Assembly: GCA_051745305.1 (NCBI GenBank)
Contig: JBNJDY010000004.1
Coordinates: 1 to 58,800 of the forward strand
Direction of reading: 5' to 3'
Source: Saliniplasma sp051745305
GTDB taxonomy: Archaea; Thermoplasmatota; Thermoplasmata; Halarchaeoplasmatales; Halarchaeoplasmataceae
DNA length: 58,800 bases
The notes under the pieces were generated by a model that ran no database searches, had not been told where the DNA came from, and saw only the letters and a program-made list of their open reading frames with translations. Both the position numbers and the translations under genes were made by a program. Position 1 is the stretch's first letter. Every line of letters starts with the position of its first letter. Below are positions 50,025-58,135 of this stretch, piece after piece.

Positions 50025-50567
50025 ATGAGTGAAAAGGAAAGTAAAAATGAGGAAGAAGAAGAACATGAAGAACCTGAAGAGGTTAGCGAAGAAATTGAAA
50101 TAGAAGAGACATCCGATGAGGAGTTAGAAGAGCTCACTAAAGAACAATTAGAGGAAGAAGTAGATGAACTGGAGAAGTCTTTGAAAAAGGTGATGGCGGA
50201 TTTCGATAATTACAGAAAAAGGACATTACGTGAAAAAAAGAGGATCATCGAACGGGCGACAGAAGATCTGATGGTCGATCTTTTAGGTGTACTGGGTGAC
50301 TTTGAAAGGGCTTTAAATTCGGACGACAAATTGGACCTTGACGGTGTCGAGATGATATACAAGAAATTCTACAGGACTTTAAAAGAGCATGGGTTAGAAG
50401 AATTCGATGCTGAAGGGGAACAATTCGATCCTAGATTCCATGAATGCGTAATGTCTGTAGATGCTAAAAATGAAGATGATAAGGATTTAGTCATTGAACA
50501 GTTTGAAAAAGGTTATAAATTGAATTCAAAGGTCATACGACCTGCTAAAGTAAAAGTTGCAAATTAA
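50025..50567 (+). CDS. grpE: Nucleotide exchange factor GrpE
   Basis: 180 residues. About 55 acidic residues at the N-terminus lead into the long GrpE helix (LEKSLKKVMADFDNYRKRTLREKKR) and the C-terminal beta domain (FDPRFHECVMSVDAKN...VIRPAKVKVAN). It releases ADP from DnaK. The three genes grpE-dnaK-dnaJ follow in the usual order; in archaea the set is believed to have come from bacteria. Confidence 0.93.
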   Translation: MSEKESKNEEEEEHEEPEEVSEEIEIEETSDEELEELTKEQLEEEVDELEKSLKKVMADFDNYRKRTLREKKRIIERATEDLMVDLLGVLGDFERALNSDDKLDLDGVEMIYKKFYRTLKEHGLEEFDAEGEQFDPRFHECVMSVDAKNEDDKDLVIEQFEKGYKLNSKVIRPAKVKVAN

Positions 50568-50581
50568 AGATAGGTGATAAT

Positions 50582-52459
50582 ATGTCTAAAATATTAGGAA
50601 TAGATTTAGGAACGACAAACTCGGCGATGGCTGTTATGGAAGGTGGAGAACCTACGATAATCACCAATTCTGAAGGTGAAAGGACAACCCCCTCCGTAGT
50701 GGCTTTCAAAGACGATGGAGAACGGTTAGTTGGAGAGTTGGCTAAACGACAAGCGGTAAAAAATCCAGATAGAACTATCGCTTCGATCAAAAGAAAGATG
50801 GGCACTGATTACAAAGTGAATATCGAAGGTAAAAAGTACACACCTGAAGAGATATCTGCTATGATACTTCAGAAGATGAAGAAAGATGCTGAAGATTATT
50901 TAGGTGAGAAAGTTGATAGAGCTGTTATTACTGTTCCAGCTTACTTCAATGAACCGCAGAGAGAAGCTACCAAAAATGCAGGAGAGATCGCTGGCTTTAA
51001 AGTGGACCGTGTCTTAAACGAACCCACTGCCTCTTCCATGGCTTATAGGATGGAAGAGAAGGATAAAGCTGAAACTATTCTTGTGTACGACTTAGGTGGA
51101 GGAACCTTCGATGTTTCTATACTTGAAGTCGGTGACGGAGTTTACGAGGTACTTTCTACTTCTGGTAATACACAGCTAGGCGGGGACGATTGGACTCAGA
51201 AGATCGTGGATTGGTGTTTAGAGCGATTCAAAAAAGAGCATGGATTAGATCTTAGTGATAACAGAGAAGCCCTTCAGAGGATCACAGAAGCATCTGAAAA
51301 AGCCAAAAAAGAACTATCGACCAGGGAGAAAACTGAGATCAACTTACCTTACATAACTGCAGATGACAGTGGACCGAAACATCTTGACTTAGAACTTACA
51401 CGAGGAAAATTCCAGAACATGACGCGTGGACTGGTCGATAAGACCAAAAAACCACTGCAGATAGCTATGGATGATGCAGGATTAGATATCGGAGATATCG
51501 ATGAAGTGATCATGGTCGGTGGTTCTACACGACTACCAGCTATCAAAGAATTAGTTAAAGATTATTTCAAGAAAGAACCACATATGAAGATCAATCCGGA
51601 TGAATGCGTTGCCGTCGGTGCCGCTATCCAAGCTGGTGTTATCTCGGGTGATGTTACAGATGATATAGTTCTACTCGATGTTACTCCACTTTCTCTAGGT
51701 GTTGAAACACTCGGAGGAGTAACAACTCAGCTTATAGAACGGAACACGACCATTCCCACAGAAGAAAGTAAGATATTTACCACTGCACAGGACAACCAGA
51801 CAACGGTTGAGATCCATGTAGTACAGGGGGAAAGAGCCATGGCTAAGGACAACCACAGCCTGGGAAGATTCACTTTAACAGGTATACCTCCATCACCCAA
51901 AGGAGTACCTCAGATAGAAGTGACCTTCCAGATGGATGAGAACGGAATATTGAATGTATCTGCTGAGGACAAAGCATCAGGAAAACAGGAGAGTATCACA
52001 GTTGAATCAACAAGCCAACTTTCAGAAGATGAGATCGAAAGGATGAAACAGGAAGCTGAACAGCACGCAGAAGAGGACGAAGAAAAGAAACAAGAGATAC
52101 GCGATAGGAACGAAGCGATGACTCTTGTAGATTCAACAGAAAGGACGTTAGAAGAAGTCGGAGATAAGGTCGATGAATCGATCAAAAACGAGATACAGGA
52201 AAAAGTCGATGAACTAAAAGAAGCTCTAGAAGAAGATGATATAGATAAGATACGGAAAAAGAAGGAAGAACTGTCCAAAAAAGTTCAGGAGATCGGTAAA
52301 CAGATGTATCAAGCACAACAAGCAGCTCAACAGCAAGCTACACAGCAGCAGGCGGCTCAACAACAGGCCGCACAACAACAAGCACAGCAGCAATCTTCTT
52401 CGGATGAAGATGAGGACGTAGTCGATGCAGATTACGAAGTTGTCGACGAAGAAGAATAA
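50582..52459 (+). CDS. dnaK: Chaperone DnaK (Hsp70)
   Basis: 625 residues. ILGIDLGTTNSAMAV, VYDLGGGTFDVSILEVGDG and VIMVGGSTRLPAIKELVKDYF are the three Hsp70 signatures; the linker VLLDVTPLSLGVETLGG joins the substrate-binding domain. The N-terminal ATPase domain lacks the ~24-residue insert after the GERTTPS region typical of Gram-negative DnaK, as in archaeal and Gram-positive forms. The lid ends in a Gln/Ala-rich run of about 40 residues and an acidic DADYEVVDEEE end. AGGTGAT precedes the ATG. Confidence 0.96.
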   Translation: MSKILGIDLGTTNSAMAVMEGGEPTIITNSEGERTTPSVVAFKDDGERLVGELAKRQAVKNPDRTIASIKRKMGTDYKVNIEGKKYTPEEISAMILQKMKKDAEDYLGEKVDRAVITVPAYFNEPQREATKNAGEIAGFKVDRVLNEPTASSMAYRMEEKDKAETILVYDLGGGTFDVSILEVGDGVYEVLSTSGNTQLGGDDWTQKIVDWCLERFKKEHGLDLSDNREALQRITEASEKAKKELSTREKTEINLPYITADDSGPKHLDLELTRGKFQNMTRGLVDKTKKPLQIAMDDAGLDIGDIDEVIMVGGSTRLPAIKELVKDYFKKEPHMKINPDECVAVGAAIQAGVISGDVTDDIVLLDVTPLSLGVETLGGVTTQLIERNTTIPTEESKIFTTAQDNQTTVEIHVVQGERAMAKDNHSLGRFTLTGIPPSPKGVPQIEVTFQMDENGILNVSAEDKASGKQESITVESTSQLSEDEIERMKQEAEQHAEEDEEKKQEIRDRNEAMTLVDSTERTLEEVGDKVDESIKNEIQEKVDELKEALEEDDIDKIRKKKEELSKKVQEIGKQMYQAQQAAQQQATQQQAAQQQAAQQQAQQQSSSDEDEDVVDADYEVVDEEE

Positions 52460-52507
52460 AACCAAACCCCTTTCTTTTTATATTATGTATATATCTGAAG
52501 TGACAAC

Positions 52508-53668
52508 ATGGCAAAAGACTATTACGATACATTAGGTGTCGACAAAGATGCATCTAAAGATGAGATTAAAAAAGCATATCGTAAGAAAGCTAAGATGTAT
52601 CATCCCGATAAAAATCCAGACAATCCAGATGAGGCAAGAGAGAAGTTTAAAGAGATCTCCGAAGCCTATGAAGTATTAGCTGATGAGGACAAAAGGGAGC
52701 GTTATGATAGATATGGAGAGGCTGGAGTAAAAGATCAGTTTAGTCAAGGAGATTTCACCTGGCAGGATTTTTCGCATAGAGATGATTTAGAGGATATTTT
52801 TTCTGATTTCTTTGGCGGCAGGAGATCAAGTGGATTTGAAGATATTTTTTCTGATTTTTTTGGTAGGAGAAGAAGCACTGGTAGGGCTAGACAGAGGCGT
52901 GGAAGTGACTTAAGGGCGACCGTGGAAGTTACATTGGAAGATATCCATGACGGAACGGAAAAAACGATTAAACTTAACAGAAAAGCCCCATGTGATGCAT
53001 GTGATGGTACAGGAAGTACATCTGGCGGTACTAAGAGATGTCCAGAATGTGATGGTAGAGGAGAGGTTAGACAGGTTCAGAGAAGAGGGATTCAACAACT
53101 TATAACCGTTACTAGTTGTTCCAAATGTGGGGGTACCGGAGAGATAGTTGAAAATCCTTGTGATAAGTGTGATGGAAAAGGAAGAGTTCAAAAAAGAGAG
53201 ACTATCAATATTAAAGTTCCACCAGGAGCTGAAGATGGTAGTAGGTTACGTGTTCCTGGTAAGGGTGATGCAGGCCCAAGAGGAGCTACTCCAGGAGATC
53301 TGTACATATTGATTCGGGTGAAACCCCATGAGATTTTCCAAAAGAGAGGCCCTCATCTATTCATGGATGTTCCTATCTCCATGACACAAGCAGCACTAGG
53401 TGATGAGATAAAAGTACCCACATTGAAAGGAAACGTGAAATTAAACATACCTCCTGGAACACAACATGGAACAAACTTAAGACTCGGTGGAAAGGGATTA
53501 CCCACTAGACATGATACACAAGGTGATCAGATCGTTAAAGTAAAAGTAAAAATCCCCGAGAAGTTGAACCAGGAACAGAAAGATCTTTTAAAGGAATTCG
53601 AGAAGATTGAAAAAAAGAAAGAAAAAGGTTTATTCGACAAAATTAAAGATAAGTGGAGTTCAGATTAA
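52508..53668 (+). CDS. dnaJ: Chaperone DnaJ (Hsp40, class A)
   Basis: 386 residues. The J domain has HPD (YHPDKNPDNPDEAREKF) at about residues 32-34. A G/F-like linker holds two near-identical copies of EDIFSDFFGGRRSSG. The zinc domain has four CxxCxGxG motifs (CDACDGTG, CPECDGRG, CSKCGGTG, CDKCDGKG), then the C-terminal substrate domains. It stimulates DnaK ATPase. A TATA-like TTTTTATATTATG near 52476 may give it a promoter of its own. Its last 9 nt overlap the convergent UPF0179 gene. Confidence 0.95.
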   Translation: MAKDYYDTLGVDKDASKDEIKKAYRKKAKMYHPDKNPDNPDEAREKFKEISEAYEVLADEDKRERYDRYGEAGVKDQFSQGDFTWQDFSHRDDLEDIFSDFFGGRRSSGFEDIFSDFFGRRRSTGRARQRRGSDLRATVEVTLEDIHDGTEKTIKLNRKAPCDACDGTGSTSGGTKRCPECDGRGEVRQVQRRGIQQLITVTSCSKCGGTGEIVENPCDKCDGKGRVQKRETINIKVPPGAEDGSRLRVPGKGDAGPRGATPGDLYILIRVKPHEIFQKRGPHLFMDVPISMTQAALGDEIKVPTLKGNVKLNIPPGTQHGTNLRLGGKGLPTRHDTQGDQIVKVKVKIPEKLNQEQKDLLKEFEKIEKKKEKGLFDKIKDKWSSD

Positions 53669-54085
53669 TTCTACTTCTTTTAGGGAGTAACCTTTTCCAC
53701 ATTTAATTTTTTTACCTACACCTTTGACATTGTATTTCTGCTTATTACCTATACCAGAAGGATGGCATAATCTGTAATGATCACATTCTAGTTGTTTACA
53801 ATCTTTCCTTTCGAATGTAACCACTGATCCTTCTATAACCGTCCTCCCAGATACTGCGGTTTTAATCGGTATTTTTTCAACCTCCACAACCTGTACATCA
53901 CCGTGGTGGACTTTGCACTTATGTTTTTTATCTCTGATTCCAACTATTTTATACCATCTATTCTTTTCTAAACCACAGCAGGAGTTTTTGATTTCACAGC
54001 TTTTACATTTGGATAAACATCCTCCAAAAACAAATTCTAAACCTTCTTCAGCTAAATGTTCACCTATCAGAGTCACTTCTGTCAT
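53660..54085 (-). CDS. UPF0179 family protein
   Basis: 141 residues with nine to ten cysteines, in patterns CLSKCKSCEIKNSCCGLEKNRWYKI at the N-terminus and LECDHYRLCHP near the end, suggesting a zinc or iron-sulfur site. This matches UPF0179, an archaeal family of unknown function. AGAGGTGAATAA gives it a good ribosome binding site. Its 3' end overlaps dnaJ by 9 nt. Confidence 0.88.
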   Translation of the reverse strand: MTEVTLIGEHLAEEGLEFVFGGCLSKCKSCEIKNSCCGLEKNRWYKIVGIRDKKHKCKVHHGDVQVVEVEKIPIKTAVSGRTVIEGSVVTFERKDCKQLECDHYRLCHPSGIGNKQKYNVKGVGKKIKCGKGYSLKEVELI

Positions 54086-54102
54086 TTATTCACCTCTTTT
54101 TT

Positions 54103-55197
54103 TTAGATTATTCCAGTTTCTTTGAGAGCTTCTTCTGCAGCGTCTCTTTTCATCCTCCGATTCCCCAAAATAGTATATCTTTCAGGTCTTATCTCTGGTG
54201 CATGGATAAGAGCTTCGATAACTTCCTCTTCAGTTAGATCCAACCCTCTAGCTGTAGTTGGAGCACCAACCATTTCTAGTGCGTTCTTTATCCTTTTCCA
54301 GTCCCCTCCGTGCAGGTACATCATTATGATCGTTCCTACACCACATTGTTCTCCATGTAGTGCTGGTTTAACTAAGAGTTCGTCTAAAGAATGGCTGAAT
54401 TTGTGTTCACCACCACTTGCAGGTCTTGATGACCCAGCAATGCTCATAGCAACACTTGAACTGACCAATGCTTTGACCACTAACCATGCACTTTCTTCCA
54501 ATCCCGGTTTGATGCTGTAAGCATTATCTATCAAAGATGAAGCGGTCATCTTGGAAAGATTTGCAGCATAATGGGAATAGGATTCGTTTCTTAGTCTTTT
54601 TGCCAATTGCCAGTCTAAGACCGCTGTTTCGTTGGCTATTATATCTGCACAACCTGAAGCTAACAACCTGTAAGGGCTGTTTGCGATAATACTCGTATCC
54701 GCCACTACTGCTAATGGGGACTGTGCCGCGACGGATTTTTTATTGCCATTTCTATCTATAGATGCTCTTCCGGAAGCTATCCCATCGTGTGAAGCAGCGG
54801 TCGGGATACTTATAAAAGGTATATCTAAAAGATATGACGAGTATTTAGCCACATCTATAGGTCTCCCGCCTCCTACACCAAGGAAAAAATCGTATTCATC
54901 CTTGGAGCTTTCTGTTATATCGTCAACGGTTTTCTGTGAAGCATTTTCTATTTCATATATGTTAGTGTTAAAGTTCTTTTCTTCAAGAAGATCGCTAACT
55001 TCATCACCTGCAATTTCCCTAGTGGTCCCGTCACAGATGATCAGAGCTCGATTTTGTAATTTAAGTGATTTTATGGTTTTTGCTATATACTGTATAGCAT
55101 CACTACCTACGACTACTGTTCTTGGAAACTGCATACTCTTTAATTTACTGAACTGAGTGACGTTCTCTTGTTTCGTAACATTATCTTCAGTAGCCAT
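54103..55197 (-). CDS. egsA: sn-Glycerol-1-phosphate dehydrogenase
   Basis: 364 residues of the iron/zinc-dependent polyol dehydrogenase fold. DFFLGVGGGRPIDVAKYSS binds NAD(P); ASHDGIASGRASI and the metal histidines in GGEHKFSHSLD and HGEQCGVGTIIMMYLHGGDW are typical of EgsA, in parts. It reduces dihydroxyacetone phosphate to G1P, the stereospecific backbone of archaeal ether lipids. The N-terminal ~20 residues are extra; a second ATG 21 codons in may be the true start. Confidence 0.93.
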   Translation of the reverse strand: MATEDNVTKQENVTQFSKLKSMQFPRTVVVGSDAIQYIAKTIKSLKLQNRALIICDGTTREIAGDEVSDLLEEKNFNTNIYEIENASQKTVDDITESSKDEYDFFLGVGGGRPIDVAKYSSYLLDIPFISIPTAASHDGIASGRASIDRNGNKKSVAAQSPLAVVADTSIIANSPYRLLASGCADIIANETAVLDWQLAKRLRNESYSHYAANLSKMTASSLIDNAYSIKPGLEESAWLVVKALVSSSVAMSIAGSSRPASGGEHKFSHSLDELLVKPALHGEQCGVGTIIMMYLHGGDWKRIKNALEMVGAPTTARGLDLTEEEVIEALIHAPEIRPERYTILGNRRMKRDAAEEALKETGII

Positions 55198-55245
55198 GTT
55201 TCAAACACTATTTAGATTACAAACTGCTCTCATATATTACTTTCC

Positions 55246-56019
55246 CTACTCAGTAAGTTTTTTGTCTATAAGTTCAGCCACTCGTTTACCTGAAAGGAGC
55301 ATTCCACCGAATATCGGTCCCATTCTTGGTGCCCCAATAACTGCATTTGCGCACATACCTGTTATCCACAATCCTGGGAAAACTTCTTGAGTATTCTCAA
55401 CTACTGTTTTTTCACCTATTTCTGCACACATGGATTTTTCACCAGCGATTCCACCTGTATCGGTTTCAAGAGATCCCACTTTTCGATTCACTATATTACA
55501 AACTTCTGCATCATGGCCAGTAGCGTCTATACAAGCTTTTGCCCTGATCGTGATAGGATCTACATGTAGTCCTGCGACCTCTATCGATGAAGAATTGATG
55601 ACGAAGCCATTCACTTTATCACATTCATAGAGAACATCTTCTACTGTAACAAGGTTGAAAAGACGTGCCCCAGCATCGATCGCTGCGGAGAGAAGTTTAC
55701 TCACACATTCGATCGAGTCTGCAGTGTAATAGCCATCACCTACATCGGTAGTTTTCACGCCAATTTTTTCGAGTTCCTGAACGGATTCCTCCTGAACGAC
55801 AACGACAGGATAACCCATACCTCCACCCCACATACCTCCTCCGGGTGATAATTTTCTCTCGAAGATGGCTACGTTGTAACCTTTCTCTGCAAGATAGCGA
55901 CTAGCTACCAACCCAGCTGGACCTGCTCCAGCTATCGCAACATCATTCTCAGTATGTTTTGAAAATTCCCTAAAATATCGCTCCGTTATATGCCTAGTTA
56001 CCTTTATATCGTCTATCAT
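55246..56019 (-). CDS. thi4: Thiazole synthase Thi4, sulfide-dependent archaeal type
   Basis: 257 residues. The FAD/NAD-type fold has VAIAGAGPAGLVASRYLAEKG at the N-terminus, GGGMWGGGMGYPVVVV, and the closing GMCANAVIGAPRMGPIFGGMLLSG, all in parts. It makes the adenylated thiazole of thiamin from NAD and glycine. The position equivalent to the sacrificial cysteine of yeast Thi4 is His152 (AGLHVDP), so the enzyme should use free sulfide and turn over repeatedly. A TATA candidate lies about 29 nt upstream; no TPP riboswitch is visible. Confidence 0.9.
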   Translation of the reverse strand: MIDDIKVTRHITERYFREFSKHTENDVAIAGAGPAGLVASRYLAEKGYNVAIFERKLSPGGGMWGGGMGYPVVVVQEESVQELEKIGVKTTDVGDGYYTADSIECVSKLLSAAIDAGARLFNLVTVEDVLYECDKVNGFVINSSSIEVAGLHVDPITIRAKACIDATGHDAEVCNIVNRKVGSLETDTGGIAGEKSMCAEIGEKTVVENTQEVFPGLWITGMCANAVIGAPRMGPIFGGMLLSGKRVAELIDKKLTE

Positions 56020-56063
56020 GTTTCACACATAAACTTGGGGGTGTATAAATATCTTGATGTAAC

Positions 56064-56525
56064 TTAGTAGTACTGTATATCACTTTTTTCAGGTGTTTGT
56101 GACGATTCTTTTTGGTATACATAGTATTCTATACCATATATCGCTCCACGGATTATGCAGGCTATAACTGTCAAAATGATGATGCCCGGAATGGTGATCA
56201 GATAGGCATATTCTTCTCCTTGATATCCTAGATTTACACTTCTCAAAACAAATACAAAATAGATTATCAAAATCGCAGTGCTGACCATACCAAATGCAAG
56301 TCTCTTTTTATCATCCTTACTAAAATAGTTGCCAATTCCAATAGTTATAGCAAGGGGAATGCCGATCAACACAGCATAAGTGGCGGTGTTTTGGAAGATA
56401 TGTTCTATTTCTGGGATAGCTGAAGTGGCCATTGAGATACCTATCCATACGATGATCACAAAAAAAATCAACGAAAGTACAAAGGATAGAGCTGCCTTTA
56501 TCGGATGTTTCTCCGATTCTTTCAT
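56064..56525 (-). CDS. Unknown four-helix membrane protein
   Basis: 153 residues with hydrophobic helices at about 10-32, 43-62, 75-95 and 105-128. No conserved motif recognised. It follows the repeat-containing exported protein after one base, on the same strand, so the two are probably one operon. Confidence 0.65.
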   Translation of the reverse strand: MKESEKHPIKAALSFVLSLIFFVIIVWIGISMATSAIPEIEHIFQNTATYAVLIGIPLAITIGIGNYFSKDDKKRLAFGMVSTAILIIYFVFVLRSVNLGYQGEEYAYLITIPGIIILTVIACIIRGAIYGIEYYVYQKESSQTPEKSDIQYY

Positions 56526-56526
56526 T

Positions 56527-58008
56527 TCAATCTACCTCCACTCTTTTCTCTAACTGCATTCCAGTATTGTCGTCGGTGAAAGTGACCAGTGCATATGATG
56601 GTACATCATCGACTTCAGTTTCTATTGTATCTATGAATTCTTCTCCTGAATTTACAATATAATCTTGATTATCTTGATATGATATAAATTTAGATCCGAT
56701 TTCTATGTCGTCTTCGTCGTAGATAGAGATATCTAATTCCATTTCTAATCTACGAGGACTGTCGTTTATGAATGAAAACGTAGCAGACCCTGTCCCTGTT
56801 GTTAGATCATATCTTATGTTCCCTATTTCTAGGTCATTCAATGGTGCCCCCCATTCGTATGTTTCATGGGTATTAAAGGAGATATCATCATCTATAAGAT
56901 GAATGTCCATATCGAATAATAATAAATGACTTGTAGTTATGAATTTTTCAGAATCCTGCTCATCTATTGAAAAGTTCAATTCGCCATGATAATCGCTTCC
57001 TAGCGGTATCATCTGTTCATCGGAAGAATATCTATTATTTCTTTCTCCATCCAACATAACGATATCGACAATAGCTTCCCCGGAGAGTCTAGGTGTGTTA
57101 ACTTGATATGGCAAATATAATGTGGTTTCACCTGCGCTATATGTAACATGGGCTTCGTTATATTTAAGATCTAAATCTTCCACTGGTGCCTCCCAAAAGT
57201 AAATTTCTTCCTCTTCAAACTCCTGATCGAAATCACTAAAAGCTATTTGAGATGTCAAAACCAATTCCTGGCTGTTAAATATCAGTTCTTCGATTAAGTG
57301 ATCATCGATAAGAAAATCAACAGTGTCTGATTCGTAAACCCCGAGAGGTACGGTTAACTCAGTACTAGAATAGAGTTCTTCTTTATTTTCGTCGTACAAT
57401 CCAAGTTCGATTATACTTTCTCCTGAGAGATATTTATTTGTTTCAACCGTGTATGGAAGTGAAACAACAGCACCTTCAGCATTTGATGTCAAATCGATAT
57501 TATCCTCCTTATACTCCAATGTTTCAACCAACCCTTCCCATTCAACTGTACTTTCATAATCTAGATTAAAATGGAGTATTGAGAAGGGGTAATTGGCATT
57601 CATATCTGATATAATTTTAAGGTCTATACCTTCAAATACAAGATCTTCTAATTCTTCTTCTGTAAAATCATCTAATGAGGTTTGAAGTTCGAGTTCAATC
57701 CTTTTATTCTCTCCCTTTTCGACTGATGGAACATATATCGTATCATTAAATAATGAACGATTGAAACCGATGATCTCCACCCTTATGTTTATATCTTCCA
57801 TACTGTAATATCCGGAATTATTCACCCACATATCTCCTCTTAATAAGAGGTCGTTCTCTTGGACGTCCCATTCTATCTCTTCTTCGGATGGGATGTCAAT
57901 GTCTATTTCACCTGTCATAGCTGGAAATACACTAGTAAAGGAAATAATTAATATCAATACAGATAGGACCGTAAGTATAACTTTTAGCACGGCCAATTTG
58001 AGCTTCAT
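56527..58008 (-). CDS. Unknown exported or membrane-anchored repeat protein
   Basis: 493 residues. A hydrophobic N-terminal segment (VLKVILTVLSVLILIISFTSVF) acts as signal or anchor. The rest is acidic and beta rich, with three or four repeats of roughly 110-130 residues. Shared landmarks are W-E-A/G-P-V/L-x-D-L (WEAPVEDLDL, WGAPLNDLEI), LPYxVxT followed by LSGE (LPYTVETN, LPYQVNTP) and VPLG/IPLG. These look like immunoglobulin- or LEA2-like beta domains. I do not recognise the family. A TATA-like GGTTTATTTT is 27 nt before the ATG. Confidence 0.7.
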   Translation of the reverse strand: MKLKLAVLKVILTVLSVLILIISFTSVFPAMTGEIDIDIPSEEEIEWDVQENDLLLRGDMWVNNSGYYSMEDINIRVEIIGFNRSLFNDTIYVPSVEKGENKRIELELQTSLDDFTEEELEDLVFEGIDLKIISDMNANYPFSILHFNLDYESTVEWEGLVETLEYKEDNIDLTSNAEGAVVSLPYTVETNKYLSGESIIELGLYDENKEELYSSTELTVPLGVYESDTVDFLIDDHLIEELIFNSQELVLTSQIAFSDFDQEFEEEEIYFWEAPVEDLDLKYNEAHVTYSAGETTLYLPYQVNTPRLSGEAIVDIVMLDGERNNRYSSDEQMIPLGSDYHGELNFSIDEQDSEKFITTSHLLLFDMDIHLIDDDISFNTHETYEWGAPLNDLEIGNIRYDLTTGTGSATFSFINDSPRRLEMELDISIYDEDDIEIGSKFISYQDNQDYIVNSGEEFIDTIETEVDDVPSYALVTFTDDNTGMQLEKRVEVD

Positions 58009-58106
58009 AGATTTACAATCCTTCTAATGCAAAATAAACCTTATGTAAGATAATCACCTCTATAAAGTGATATAAATCTGTAAGTCAAGTCAATTGTCCG
58101 CTATAA

Positions 58107-58114
58107 TTTTATAC
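58107..58114 (+). promoter_or_regulatory. TATA box of tRNA thiolase gene
   Basis: TTTTATAC centred 26 nt before the ATG at 58136, so the mRNA is probably leaderless. Confidence 0.5.
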
Positions 58115-58135
58115 AACACCTAGATTGGGAAAGCT

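Noticed and set aside
51910..52278. 122-codon open frame antisense to dnaK
   Set aside because: Serine-rich mirror of the acidic lid region; not a gene.
50025..53668. Recent horizontal transfer of grpE-dnaK-dnaJ
   Set aside because: The genes are probably of ancient bacterial origin, but base composition and ribosome binding sites resemble their neighbours, so nothing here shows a recent event.
54122..55156. Long open frames antisense to egsA
   Set aside because: Shadow frames of a well-supported gene, without promoters or ribosome binding sites.
56020..56063. TPP riboswitch upstream of thi4
   Set aside because: The leader is only a few nucleotides long after the TATA box and lacks the conserved riboswitch core.
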